Below, piece by piece: positions 1 through 10,369 of a stretch of DNA of 64,000 nt. The stretch comes from Rehmannia glutinosa (taxonomy: Eukaryota; Streptophyta; Magnoliopsida; Lamiales; Orobanchaceae), in the NCBI GenBank assembly GCA_016081115.2, contig CM071928.1:60271950-60335949 (forward strand), given 5' to 3'. A program made the position numbers and the translations under genes. Every line of letters starts with the position of its first letter. Position 1 is the first letter of the stretch. The notes below the pieces were generated by a model. The model was not told the origin of the DNA. It saw only the letters and a list, made by a program, of their open reading frames with translations, and made no database searches.

Positions 1-952
1 TACTTCTGTCATTTAGACTTTAAATGGCAAGTTTGCTCTTAAAACTATGGGGCAAGTCAGTTATTTCTTGGGATTAGAGGCAAGGAGGTCCAGTTGTGGC
101 ATGTCTCTCTTTCAAACTAAATACACACATGACTTACTGGTAAAAACTCATATGCTGACCAGTAAACCTATTTCCACTCCTACCTATCCCTCTCATAAGC
201 TTAGTCTCCTTGACAGCAAGCCCTTTGATCAGCCATCTCTCTACAGGAGCACCATTGGGGCCTTACAATACTTAACTGTAACCAGGCCTTATATTTCCTT
301 TGCTGTCAACAAGCTGATTCAGTTTCTCCATGCCCCTACTCAGAATCATTGGGTTGCCTGCAAACACTTATTAAGATATCTCAAAGGCTCTCTCTCTATG
401 GGTATTTTCTTTAAACCTGTTTCCATATTTGTAATTGAGGGGTTCTCAGATGCAGATTGGGCTAGCAATCTAGATGATAGGAGGTCCACTGGTGGTCACT
501 ACTTGATGTTGGGGGGCAATCTCCTTACCTGGAGTTCCAAAAAGCAACCTGTTGTGGCTAGGAGTAGTGCTGAATCAGATTACATGGCTCTTGCCAATCT
601 TACTACTCATATTGTGTGGTTTAATTCTCTGTTACATGAACTAGGTGTGTCAGTTGAGTCTCTTTCTATTGTATGCTGTGACAACAATAGTGCACCTGCT
701 CTTGCCAACAACCCTGTGTTTCATGCCAGAACCAAGCATATTGAAATTGACATACACTACATCAGAGAAAAGATTCTAGCTAAGGAAATTGATGTGAGGT
801 ACATCCCTTCTGAAGAACAACCTGCATATTTGTTTACCAAGCCATTGTTTGTTACCCGGTTCCAATATTTGTGCAGCAAGCTTACACTTGGAGATCCCTT
901 GTCCATCACTAGTCCAGCTTCAAGGGGGAGTGTTAGAGTATCTGTTAGTTAG
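1..952 (+). pseudogene. Ty1/copia polyprotein, 3' end: RT C-terminus and RNase H (partial)
   Basis: This is the C-terminal part of a copia pol protein, lying in one open frame from about position 17 to 952; a stop at 14-16 and the window edge cut off the rest. In order it shows the end of the reverse transcriptase (MGQVSYFLGLE at the start, then YTHDLL), the connection region (LYRSTIGALQYL, KHLLRYLKG) and RNase H (SDADWA, the STGG motif, SSAESDY, and TKHIEIDIHYIREK near the end). These are the usual copia RNase H landmarks and the wording fits the Ale/Retrofit lineage. The catalytic YVDD box of the RT must lie outside the window. The frame runs a few codons past the start of the 3' LTR, as is common. 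It would make reverse transcriptase/RNase H for element replication and has no host role. Element identity is very sure, lineage less so. Confidence 0.93.
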
Positions 953-1109
953 TTAAGAAACAGTTAAGATAGTTACTATTCTATTAATATTGTTAGCTTT
1001 ATGTTAGATCTCTCAATTGCGATTAGTTAACTCTCTTTCCGTTATATATACTCATGCACGAGCTACACATAATACAAGTTTCACTTTCTGGGAAGGACAC
1101 CAGTTAACA
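931..1109 (+). repeat. 3' LTR of the copia element
   Basis: A purine tract (CAAGGGGGAG, 921-930) directly precedes TGTTAGAG, the standard polypurine tract/LTR start arrangement. The LTR can be closed at TTAACA (1104-1109), giving a TGTTA...TAACA inverted end and a short 179-bp LTR. A stretch reading TATATATAC at about 1043 could be its TATA region. The 5' LTR is outside the window, so the right boundary rests only on the inverted ends. Confidence 0.75.
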
Positions 1110-2275
1110 GTATGACACAAACTTCAACCAATCTTGCATTCTATTTAAACTTTATACACATATAAGTAAAATCCTGATAACAATACAAAAGTACAAGATT
1201 TAAGGAATTGAGACCAAATTTAGTTATATATCGCAATATATCTTAAGTATGTCTCCAATATCATGTATTTGTTCACAATTACAAATGTTGTCATAGATGA
1301 TGTTTCAATTAAAAGAATAATTAAACACACAAGAATAGTTCGCTTTAGCTCAATCACACTAATCCTCATCCAATCAACACAATTCAAGTCCAATATACAA
1401 AAGAAACAACTATTAAAGATATCAAAAGACAGCACAAAAGCTGAGATAAAGTAAAAATACACAAAAACACAACCTAAACGGATCAAAAACTTAAGGAGAA
1501 ATGGGAAGGAAAAAGAAAAGGCAAAAAAGGGAACAAGGGTTAGGGTCTTACCTTTTGCTCTGAAGGTGAAACAAAATCCCCAAAACTTAGGGTTTCTTCC
1601 ACCCCAAATCCCATAAAGTTCAAGAATTCAAAGAAGGAAGACCCATCTTGCATTGCGACTCCAAATTAATTGATTCCTCAGAAGAACAAAAATCACACCT
1701 CAAAACTGAAACAAAACTGTAGAGAAAAAAAAATCAGTCCAATAAGAAAAATGGATCGAGTAGAAATTTACGTTTATAAATCAATTTTTCAATGATAATT
1801 TTTCGAATAAGCTTAAATTTCACCGGCTTCTGCGGGTGAGATGGGGTAGAGCCGAGGTGTATTTTCCGTATGGTGCGCTGCTTATACGGTGGTTCTGAAT
1901 GGGTGTTGGAGTTCCCGCAATGGAGAGAATTTAACAAAATCATGTAGTTTGGGAATTTTACAAAGTCTATAGATTGTTGCCGACCCAGGTAGTGATGGCA
2001 ACAAAGATGGATGGTTGTGGCGGTGGCGACTATGTCGGAGGAGGAAGCAAAACATGAAGGAAAATTGAGGGCAGAAAATTAGACCAAGGGCGCGAGAGTG
2101 AAATAATGAGAGGTGAAAGTGAAATACAATTTTTAGTAAGTTACTTGGCAGATAGAAAAACTATATATCAGTAGTCTTATCTTATCACATATTATTAGTA
2201 AATTTGACATTTTTATTTATTTTTAGATTAAACTGGTGAATTTTATAAGAAAAAATAAAAATTAGGGGGAAAAAG
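1110..2275. other. Intergenic DNA right of the copia element
   Basis: There is no long open frame and no recognised repeat. The left 400 bp is AT-rich. The right part (about 1500-2145) has a more gene-like composition on the minus strand and is described separately. Short open frames here (for example 1220-1486 and 1734-1943) have no family features and read as chance. Confidence 0.6.
1552..2145 (-). other. Possible 5' leader/first exon of a lost minus-strand gene
   Basis: Read on the minus strand, this stretch ends with AGCAAAAG followed by GTAAGACC, a good splice donor at 1551/1550. It carries the pyrimidine-rich and AAACCCTAA-type sequence often seen in plant 5' leaders. A short upstream-type frame opens at an ATG near 1650 and stops soon after. 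No protein domain follows: the sequence where the rest of the gene should lie (below about 1100) is a copia element. It may be the promoter-proximal piece of a gene displaced by that insertion, or a chance resemblance. Confidence 0.25.
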
Positions 2276-2540
2276 TAGAGTTGTAAAAACAAACCCGGCC
2301 CGTTGGAAGGCCCGACCGGACCGGTAATAGCGTCGGGTTGGGCTGTGATTTTGCAAGTTCGAAAAGATTTGGGACTATTTGGCCTGACCCATTAGGCCTA
2401 AACTACCACCCAGCCCAATCAGATTGAAACAAATCAAGTGTATTTTTAATATTGGGTTGGTTTGAGCTCCCCCAAAATAGTGGTCCGACCTTGGCCTGAT
2501 GGGCCAACACTGAGTCGACCCGAACAATTTGACAGCTCTA
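2276..2540. mobile_element. Small non-autonomous hAT transposon (MITE)
   Basis: The 265-bp element starts TAGAGTTGTAAAA and ends with the inverse of TAGAGCTGTCAAA. It is flanked by a perfect 8-bp target duplication GGAAAAAG at 2268-2275 and 2541-2548. An 8-bp duplication with TAGNG-type ends is the hAT hallmark. The interior is rich in CCCGACC/GGGTCGG-type words and has no coding capacity, so it would need a transposase from elsewhere. Confidence 0.85.
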
Positions 2541-2548
2541 GGAAAAAG

Positions 2549-2984
2549 CACATCACATGTACAAATTTATGTTTTAACCATTATTTTTGTCACCATCTAT
2601 TTTTGCGGTATCAATTAATTAAATAAATAAATTGTTAGCATTTTTTAATTAAAGCGATACAATTTTGTGTTACGAAAATGGAGCCAAAAAAGTATTACCA
2701 CTTAATTAATAAAGTGTTATTTTATTAATTAAAGTGATACATACATGTATTACAAAAATATTAATAGAAAAAAATGTTACTTAAAAATTGTTACTTATTT
2801 AAACTATTACATATTGATAAAGTGCTGCAAAAGTGTTACATAAATATTATAATATAATAAGTTTTACAAACATGTGTTACATAAAATACCTTATGTAAAA
2901 AGTGCTACAATAATGTGTTACATAAAGTCACTTATGTTGTAATGTTACAAAGGTGTAACCAACCGTTCTTAGAAAAGGATGAAT
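2549..2984. repeat. AT-rich tract with dispersed TGTTAC words
   Basis: About ten copies of GTGTTAC, ATGTTAC or GTATTAC-like words are spread through roughly 400 bp, many followed by ATAAA or AAAA. No open frame is present. Regularly spaced short words like these resemble the subterminal transposase-binding repeats of CACTA-type elements, but no matching terminus was found on the left, so the assignment is tentative. Confidence 0.35.
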
Positions 2985-3257
2985 AAATGTTGTCTTTTGA
3001 AAACGATTAGCGCTAATCGACAAATTACAAAAACATTGTCGAAGACACGAGAAACATTTTGTCAAAAAAAAAGACCACTAATAGACAACGCTTCAAGAAA
3101 GTATTGTCTTAGGCTCGAGTGAATCATTGTCATTAACAAAAAATCCACTCATTGACAACGGTTTAACGAAAATCCATTGTGAATACTTATAAAGACAATG
3201 ATTTAGCTAAAACCCGTTGTCTTTTGGGTGTTGTTGTTCAGCATTTTTCTTGTAGTG
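2985..3257. mobile_element. Terminal part of a CACTA (En/Spm) transposon
   Basis: The right edge, read inward on the minus strand, begins CACTACAAGAAAAATGC, the classic plant CACTA terminus. The preceding 250 bp contains at least eight copies in both orientations of an ACAACG/CATTGTC word, which fits subterminal repeats. The other end of the element was not recognised. Its outer edge abuts the truncated FAR1-like gene at 3258. Confidence 0.75.
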
Positions 3258-5810
3258 TTCCTCAATGATTCTCCTTGCTTCTTCATTTCCTTGACATTTC
3301 AACACAAAATCATAATATTTCCCTACCATTTCATGACGCCTTGAGGAATACAATCATTAGATTTGTCGAGGCTTCTCAATTCTATTAGTTAACTTGTCCC
3401 ATACTTCAGATTTCACAATTCTTGTCCATCTTTTTAGGATATACATTTCTTGTATCTTGACTTGAGAATGGAGATGAAGTACCTCTAAAGAATGGCAGCA
3501 CAAAATACCACATTCTTCAAATTTCTTGCAAGAGCAGGTGATCATTTTTCATAAAGGATCATACATCACTCGGTTTATGTCTCCATCCCCAATATGAGTA
3601 GAAATGTCATAAACACTTAGTATCTCGTCTTAATGAACTAGACTACAAGTAGTAGAAATTGATGTAATAAACTGAGTCTCAAAGTCTTTGAAAAGCATCA
3701 ATGTATATACCTCAGAAGCGTGCTTTAACATTCCAGTTAATTGTAGTGTAGTCGCTAGAATTGATCTTGAGGATTGAAATTCATCATATTCTTCTTTCAT
3801 TCTCCAATTCTTCACTAGCTCCTTGAAAATCCCATAAAATTCAGTCAAGCTTGTTGTTTTTTTGGCATTGAATCCCATTGCATTGTTAGTACTTTCACTT
3901 CATTGTGAAGACAATATTCCAGCTGAAAAGAAGTCCTTGCTCAGGGTTGTGCACCATTTGTCTTTTAGATCATATAAACGTTGAGACCAAGTTTGATCTT
4001 CCAAACCATACTTAGAAATCATAGTATTCCAGCAGTCTTCAAACTCATTTTCATTTGCACAACCTGACAAGCATTTCCTAAAAGTATCTTTAAAGGAAGT
4101 GTTGCTCTTCAACTGTCCAAATTTGCTCAAAGCATTTTGGTAAATATGCCATTGGCATAGTCTGTGCTTTGTTCCAGGGAAAACCTACATAATTTTTCAG
4201 GAAATGTATCAGTATTATAAGTAAAAGTATCATTTTCTCAGATAAATTATTACTAATTTGAATACGAGAAAAATAAGAAATTCAGTGTACTGACAACTTA
4301 CGAAAAAGTATCAAATTTTGTACAAAGAGTATCATTTTATACTTATAAAGTATTATTAATTTTAACATAGTAGATATCCCAGTGAATATGATAATTTTTC
4401 AAAATGTATACCTTTTCTATAGCATTAGCAATTGCCTGATCTTGATCGGTAAATAATGTGATTGGACATTTGCCTCCCATTGCTTTCTTAAATACTTCAA
4501 AAGCCCACACAAACGACTCGGTCTTCTCATTAGATAAGAATGTGCATCCGAACTTTACAGTTTTCCAATGATGGTTGACGCCAACTATTGGAGCTCAAAT
4601 CAAGTTATATCTCATTTGTAATCTTTGTTTCTGAATGATGAAGGTGGCTCCACTTCGTTCTCATGAATGAATGATTATGTACCTCAACGTGATTAATGAC
4701 TTCATAAACACCACCATCAGTTAATTTCACTCTTAACGAAGCATTGCACCACATGTGCGTGTATGAGAAAGTTTTTCGTTTTCCCATTGTTGTCCTCTTT
4801 GTTCCTTCACATGAACATACGAAGTATTTTTCTATCACTACTCCATTGTCCCTACATCTAGCGGTCGATTTACGTACACTAAATCCAAGTGCACGACCAT
4901 GGTCACGATACAACTTATACATATCTTCAATTGTTCTCTTTTTTACACCAGATGGGGAACCATTATATCTCGCAATAATTTAGCTTGGAAAAAATGCCAC
5001 ATTATAAAATGTAGTACTTTTACAATAAAATATAATACTTTTGCAGTAAAATGTATACCTTCATCCGTTGCAGTGTATGTTGTTCAGTAACGGTCGTTGC
5101 ATCGACTTGTTCACCTAGCACAAGTTCATTGTTGTACATGTAAAGCAATAAGTATCATAAAAACGTAATAAAGTAGTAACTTTATTCAGATAAGTTATTT
5201 ATATTTACCTTCACATTGTTCTACAATAACTCAGCCAGAAAAATGACACATTATAAAATGTATTACTTTTCTTGTAAAATATAATACTTTTGCAGAAAAA
5301 TATAATACCTTCATCCGTTGCCAGTGTATGTTGTTCAGAAACGGCCGTTGCATCGACTTGTTCACCTAGCATAAGTTCGTTGTTGTACATGTAAACCAAT
5401 AAGTGTCATGAAAACGTAATAAAGTAGTAACTTTATTCAGATAAGTTATTTATAATTCCCTTCACATTGTTCAATGATTCAACCAGGAAAATGAAATATT
5501 ATAACATGTATTACTTTTATGATAAAACATAATACTTTTGCTGCAAAATGTAATACCTTCATCCATTGCTAGTGTATCTTGTTCACTAACGGACGTTGCA
5601 TCAACTTGTTCACCTAGCACAAGTTCATTGTTGTACATGTAAACCAATAAGTATCATAAAAATGTAATAAAGTAGTAAATTTATTCAGATAAGTTATTTA
5701 TATTTACCTTCAACGATTTCAATATCATCTTCATCACTTGAAAGAACAACCAATGCATCCAAATTTTCACATTCCTTCATTGGTGCATTATTTTGATATT
5801 GATTCTCCAT
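3258..5810 (-). pseudogene. FAR1/FHY3-like (MULE transposase-derived) gene relic
   Basis: Minus-strand pieces line up in the order of a FAR1-related protein. They are: an acidic N-terminus from the ATG at 5810; a FAR1 DNA-binding domain (4922-4605, YRDHGRALGFSVRK, Cys and His ligands, NHVEVHNHSF); the MULE transposase core (VGVNHHWKTVKFGC, then TDQDQAIANAIEKVFPGTKH, CQWHIYQNALSKFG); the downstream region (4130-3630); and a SWIM zinc finger (3545 onward, CSCKKFEECGILCCH). A phase-0 intron fits exactly between EK and VFPG (4411 to 4185, GTATAC...TGTAG). The family are transcription factors domesticated from MULE transposases, or active MULE transposases. This copy is broken: the section with the first catalytic Asp is missing between the DNA-binding domain and VGVNHH, a stop interrupts the frame just before the SWIM finger, and the 3' end is cut at 3258 by a CACTA terminus. 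Confidence 0.88.
4976..5720 (-). repeat. Three tandem ~250-bp units, each with a small exon of the FAR1-like gene
   Basis: The same block occurs three times; the TTCATCC marker lies at about 5060, 5310 and 5559, a period of 250 bp. On the minus strand each unit contains a short exon-like piece reading GEQVDAT(T/A/S)V(T/S)EQ, bounded by TGCTAG and a donor (GATGAAG/GTAT). The piece starts and ends in phase 1, the same phase in which the first exon ends (GTTGAAG/GTAAAT), so repeats could be added without shifting the frame. The lowest-coordinate copy has lost one base (CACTGCAACGG against CACTGGCAACGG) and is out of frame. Confidence 0.7.
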
Positions 5811-6231
5811 TGCATATGAACAATGGAAAGTAGTATTCTGTGGATTACAAGTAATGTTTTCTAAAATATTCAATCAATATAGGAGTTGCAATAATTATTA
5901 TACCCCTTTCTTCACATAGTCAAATCATCAAACACATTGTGGGTATAATTTTAATAATTGTAACAGAAAATTTGCAAGGTATATATCAATGGAGAATTTG
6001 ATTTGCAAGGTATATCAATGGAGAAAATCACTGATAATAATTTTGATTTAATATGTGTTTGTACCTGTGAATAGCAGATTTCAGGTTTCCTTTTTTCGTT
6101 GATACTATTCCTCCAATTCTGCCTGTTCTGTGCGTGTTCTTCAGCGTTCAGCGTTCAACTTTTTTCCTTTTTTTTTTAATTGTTAAATGGTAGGATCCGG
6201 CGCTGGATTGATGGATCTGGATTATGGGGCT
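5811..6231. other. Upstream region of the FAR1-like relic
   Basis: There is no long frame. It is AT-rich with a few repeated words (GCAAGGTATAT occurs twice near 5975 and 6005). It would hold the promoter of the minus-strand relic, but no TATA element could be singled out. Confidence 0.4.
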
Positions 6232-6261
6232 CCGTCTCACGGATATAGATCCGTGAGACGG
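6232..6261. repeat. Perfect 13-bp inverted repeat (GTGAGACGG family)
   Basis: The arms CCGTCTCACGGAT (6232-6244) and its exact complement (6249-6261) are separated by four bases and followed by GTCTCACAAGAGACCC. Short GAGACGGTCTCAC-type palindromes recur in plant intergenic DNA as old transposon ends; a degraded relative may lie near 16600-16740. No coding capacity. Confidence 0.6.
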
Positions 6262-6274
6262 TCTCACAAGAGAC

Positions 6275-6600
6275 CCACTCTATGTCTTATCTAAATAAGC
6301 CATCTTATTCTTATTAGAATCCTAAATCCGGAGGAATTCCTTAGCTGAATAAGGTAACAGAATATGTATAAATAGATAAAGGTAAATGGTATATTTTTTA
6401 GCATATCTTAACACTTATTAATTTACAACGAATCATTATACTCTCAATACTTTTTCGGACCCCTTCTTCGACTTGAGCGTCGGACCCTAGCGCTATGCGG
6501 TGCACTTGATGCTCTCGAAATGGACCGGTCGGTTCGGTAGCTTTGGACAATTCTTAGTGGTTGATCCCGTACATGTACATCAATAAGCAATAGACTAGTC
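6275..6600 (+). repeat. Possible old solo LTR fragment
   Basis: The region has a TATA-like GTATAAATAG (about 6367) followed by an LTR-like R-region wording (CTCTCAATAC, then CGACTTGAGCGTCGGA). A similar ACTTGAGTGTCGGG lies in the Tat-type LTR at about 44698. No inverted ends or target duplication were found. Confidence 0.35.
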
Positions 6601-7750
6601 CATCTCCCATAAGATAAGAGATGGTTTTAATTGGACGAAACATTAAAATCAATCGAAGCTAATAATATGTTGCCACATTAAAAACAAAAGAAAAAAAAAA
6701 TTAAAACCAATTACTTTATTCACATTAGATTTCTGTTGGTTGTCGCGGTCATTTCCACATTATTTAATTTCATCTATTTATTTATCAGAAACATGTTCAA
6801 CAAACCTTAGTGAATGCGTTTGCGCAACCACATTCATGACACTTTGCCAACATAAAACTTTGCTATTAATTAGTAGTGCAACAAAATGAAATGCAAAGAA
6901 CTAAAATATTGATGAGCATTTAGATTTTTACGCACTGCCCTCAATTACATTGCATCAAAACCCTGCCACCATATATTATTGTTCAAAATCTTCAAGAGGC
7001 AATTGAATTTTTGAGTGTGGAGGTGGGTGAAGAAATTAAGGTCTGCTAAACAAACACCAACTTCTCATTGGGCCATTGTTGCAAATTCTTCTTCATTCAT
7101 TAACGTTTTTCTATCCAACATCTTTCTATTTTTTTCGACCCAATAATGTTTCATTTAGACGATATCTTCGTATCAAGATTTATTTCAATTTAAAAAGATT
7201 TTCTTTTTTCATTATACATTAACTTATGGTTGCTAGTTGCAGCTTTGAACTCATAATTAAATAAATGGAAATAATTTTGGAACCATGAACATTATGACTT
7301 GTAGACAAATAAAACAACTAAAAAAATGCAAAGTCAAGCATCAACATAGGACAAAAACATATGTGATTTCCTATTTCATCCCACATGTATAAGAATATAA
7401 GATGATATCATTATTGTATATATAATATTCACCGAATGCAACCAAAAAAAAACTGATGAAATACTATAGGATATTATGATAGTATATAATTAGAGAGTAC
7501 CAGACATTAATAATAAACCTTTTATTGGCAAGCTATGTAACTTTTTTTTAGGGGTAGAGTCGGAGAGGAAATACACACTCATACAAGATTGAATTCGGGC
7601 CAATTACCTGTATAGCATATGCCTCTATCACTGAAACACAAAGTTGATATTCCTTCTAGTATGTAACTAATAGGGTCATTTTTCAAATATATATTCTTGC
7701 ATTAATATGCATGTTTGACCTAAATAACTGAATATGATATCAAAAACCAT
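6601..7750. other. AT-rich intergenic DNA
   Basis: I see no frame, repeat family or RNA gene here, only runs of A/T and scattered short words. Confidence 0.6.
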
Positions 7751-7758
7751 GTAAATAT

Positions 7759-8202
7759 TATGGGTGTTCAGTTAACCAGTTTTTCTCCGTTAACTGTTAA
7801 CCGAACCAATTCGATTAATTCGGTCGGCAAACAAATTTTTTCGATTCGGTGAATGGTTAAAGGTTTTGGATTTTTTTTGTTATCAGTTAATTTGGTTCAA
7901 AAATTTAGATTAACCCAAATAACCAAAATATTATTTTAAACATATTATATATAATTATATTTATATATCATATATATGTCTATTTATTTATTTATATCAT
8001 ATATTATATATGTACAATATATATTTTTTATTTTTAAGAAATTTTGGTTAATTCGGTTAACCGAAATATTATCAGTTTGGTTAATTCGACAAATATAATT
8101 TCAGTTCGGTTAATAATTTTACCAATCATCACATTTGATTAATTCGGTTTTTGATATTTCGGTTAATAGTAATTAACTCAGTTAACCGAATGAACACCCC
8201 TA
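7759..8202. mobile_element. Non-autonomous hAT transposon (444 bp)
   Basis: The termini TATGGGTGTTCA and, inverted, TAGGGGTGTTCA match in 11 of 12 positions. A perfect 8-bp target duplication GTAAATAT flanks the element (7751-7758 and 8203-8210). The interior has repeated GGTTAACCGAA/TTCGGTTAA words in both orientations, giving it a strong ability to fold back, and an AT core. No protein is encoded. Confidence 0.9.
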
Positions 8203-8210
8203 GTAAATAT

Positions 8211-9200
8211 CACTTACATTAGATCAGATTCCACTGACTAGAAAATACATTTTAGTTAATAAAAATAAGTAAATTACTGTACAAATACAGATGCAATTAG
8301 GATTCATATTGTTCCAACATTCCAATTAATGCAAAAAAAAAAACTCAGAATAATAAATACAAAAAGGAAAAAGAACAATGATATTACACAAAAAATTATG
8401 CTAAATATTAAATATTTTTTTAATTAATTTCTCATTTCCCCATTATGTCAAATATCTTCAGTTAATATTCTTATTTAGCTATAAATTGATATGCGTATGT
8501 ATTTCCAGTAAATACCAAAATAACTCTTCATAATTTAAATTGAATCCAATCAAAAATCTAAATCCTGGATGGGTTTTAATATAGGTCTAATGATCTCCCT
8601 TTGGGATTCAATATCTGTTTACGGCATTGGTGATGTGATTACTCAACCTGGCGAGGTCCACATGAATTTATGGAGTCTAGGTATGGTCTTGCGAAGCCTC
8701 TCACGTCCACCTACACCACTTGCGCTGCTAGTTAAAGGAACAAAATAGTCATGCTAACCATTAGCCATAGCTTTTGTTTTCGACATTGTGTTTGATCCTA
8801 ACACTGCAATCCATTTCAGTGAATAGTGAGTGCTTGCAAACACTTGTCCTTTTTGAAGAATTGATTTGTTTTAGCAAAAGTTAAAAGTTGTTCAGAATCA
8901 AAAGTTGATATTACTAAATATAGAAGCTAAAAACATAATCAAAATTGAAGTGGTAGGGAAGAAAAACAGTTTCAAAATGAGTTTTTGGGTATAAAGACAA
9001 AAAAAAAAAAAAACATTATTATTATTAGTAGACCAATTTTATTTTTCAAAGTTTGAGGATAAAAATGTCAAAAATAAACTTCCCATTATTTACAAAATAC
9101 TGTAAATAGTTTTTCAAAATCAAAAGCACACCCCCCAACTTTTAGTTCTGATCAAATGAAGTAGAAGCAAAAATAAAAACGACCATTTTCAAACCGATTG
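8211..9200. other. Intergenic DNA
   Basis: No gene or recognisable element. There is a 14-16 base A run at about 8999-9014 followed by (ATT)n, and ordinary AT-rich sequence elsewhere. Confidence 0.6.
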
Positions 9201-9314
9201 AGTTTTCTTATTTCACTCATATTCCATTATCTCAGATGAATAACACGTGTACAAGATGATGTTACACATATCATTCATCTAATGTATGGAACAGAGGGTG
9301 AAATAAGAAAAGTG
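9201..9314. mobile_element. Short foldback element (MITE-like)
   Basis: The ends AGTTTTCTTATTTCAC (9201-9216) and the inverse of ACTTTTCTTATTTCAC (9299-9314) match in 15 of 16 positions. Inner parts (CAGATGAATAACACG against CATTCATCTAATG) also pair partly. No clear target duplication was found. Confidence 0.55.
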
Positions 9315-9501
9315 GAAGATAATATCCCATAAAATAATTTTTTTTAACCAAAAGTAGAGAATTACTCCAAAAGAGAGAATCTCACTTAATTTAAAATATT
9401 TACATGAAATTAGGTCAACAAACTAATTCGGAATATATTGCCGAACAGAAATTGAATTTGCAGTGCAAATTCTTGTATAAATTTTGACGGATTGAGTAGA
9501 A

Positions 9502-9974
9502 TAGCAGATGGGATCTTCTATTCCAAAACCGTGTTTCATCTCATATTCCAACCATGTGGATGATTGACAAGTATATTACACTTACCATATTAGAACCCCC
9601 ACAATTTATGCTTGAATTATTCTTGAAAATAAATATGGTAAGTGTAATACACTTGTCAATCATACACATGGTTGGAATAGGGGATGAAACACGGTTTTGG
9701 AATAGAAGATCCCATCCGGTAGAATAGGGGCGTCGGTTTGTGCGGATGGGATCTTCTATTGCAAAATAGTGTTTCATCTCCTATTTCACCGCACGGATGA
9801 TTGATACGTGTTTAAAAGATACCATATAAAAACCCGACAATTTAGGCTTGATTTATGATTCAAAATGCATATGATAACTTTTAAACGAGTCGGGTTTGGG
9901 TTTGGGTCAGACCTGCAATAATTGTGTAAAAGCACGACTCATAAACACGAAACACGACACGATTGACACCCCTA
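9502..9974. mobile_element. hAT MITE, split by a later MITE
   Basis: The element ends TAGGGGCGTC and, inverted, TAGGGGTGTC. Its target duplication GAGTAGAA lies at 9494-9501 and 9975-9982, a perfect 8-bp match once the MITE at 9505-9718 and the 9-bp duplication that MITE made are taken out. The interior from 9743 carries a diverged partial copy of that same MITE (GGATGGGATCTTCTATTG). No coding capacity. Confidence 0.8.
9505..9718. mobile_element. Foldback MITE with 9-bp target duplication (Mutator-like)
   Basis: Nearly the whole 214 bp folds on itself. The arms CAGATGGGATCTTCTATTCC and CGGATGGGATCTTCTATTCC (the latter inverted) continue matching for more than 60 bp each. The 9-bp duplication GTAGAATAG occurs at 9496-9504 and 9719-9727, which suggests mobilisation by a MULE-type transposase. 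No coding capacity. Confidence 0.85.
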
Positions 9975-9982
9975 GAGTAGAA

Positions 9983-10369
9983 TGTACATTTCTTAAAATC
10001 CAAGCGTAAAGCGCGCGAAATAATTGTCGGAGCACAGTAGAACAAAGGCGGCCACCACCATGTGAGTCAATATCTACTTTAAGTTATTAGTATATATTGA
10101 ATCCAGTAATATACTATTTACTGACAATCAACTCCACACTCTACAGCTTTGCATCATACAGTACTACACTTTTACTTTATTATTTCCTCACTTTCTTTTT
10201 CCCACTCTTCCCTCTCAATCATTCCTTTCCCACACACACACATTTGCTTTTCAATTTCAACAATCATACCGCCCAGTTTCCGTTGAAATTGTGCCGTTGA
10301 AGCTGTGCATTCGACTAATTTTTTCACTTTTTTTTTAAGTTTCAAAGAGCGGTTACAGAGTCATCGGAG
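9983..10369 (+). promoter_or_regulatory. Promoter and 5' leader of the RopGEF gene
   Basis: A TATATATT box at 10091-10098 lies about 275 bp before the start codon. The leader that follows is pyrimidine-rich (CTTTCTTTTTCCC and (AC)n near 10231), typical of plant core promoters and 5' leaders. Short frames in this leader have no family features. The transcription start is inferred from the TATA position only. Confidence 0.4.

Noticed and set aside
1220..1486. 88-codon minus-strand frame with hydrophobic stretches
   Set aside because: It is in AT-rich DNA where hydrophobic codons are expected, and has no leader, splice sites or recognisable family.
4605..4922. Intact FAR1 DNA-binding protein gene
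   Set aside because: Only the binding domain is clean. The transposase core is incomplete, there is an in-frame stop before the SWIM finger and the 3' end is missing.
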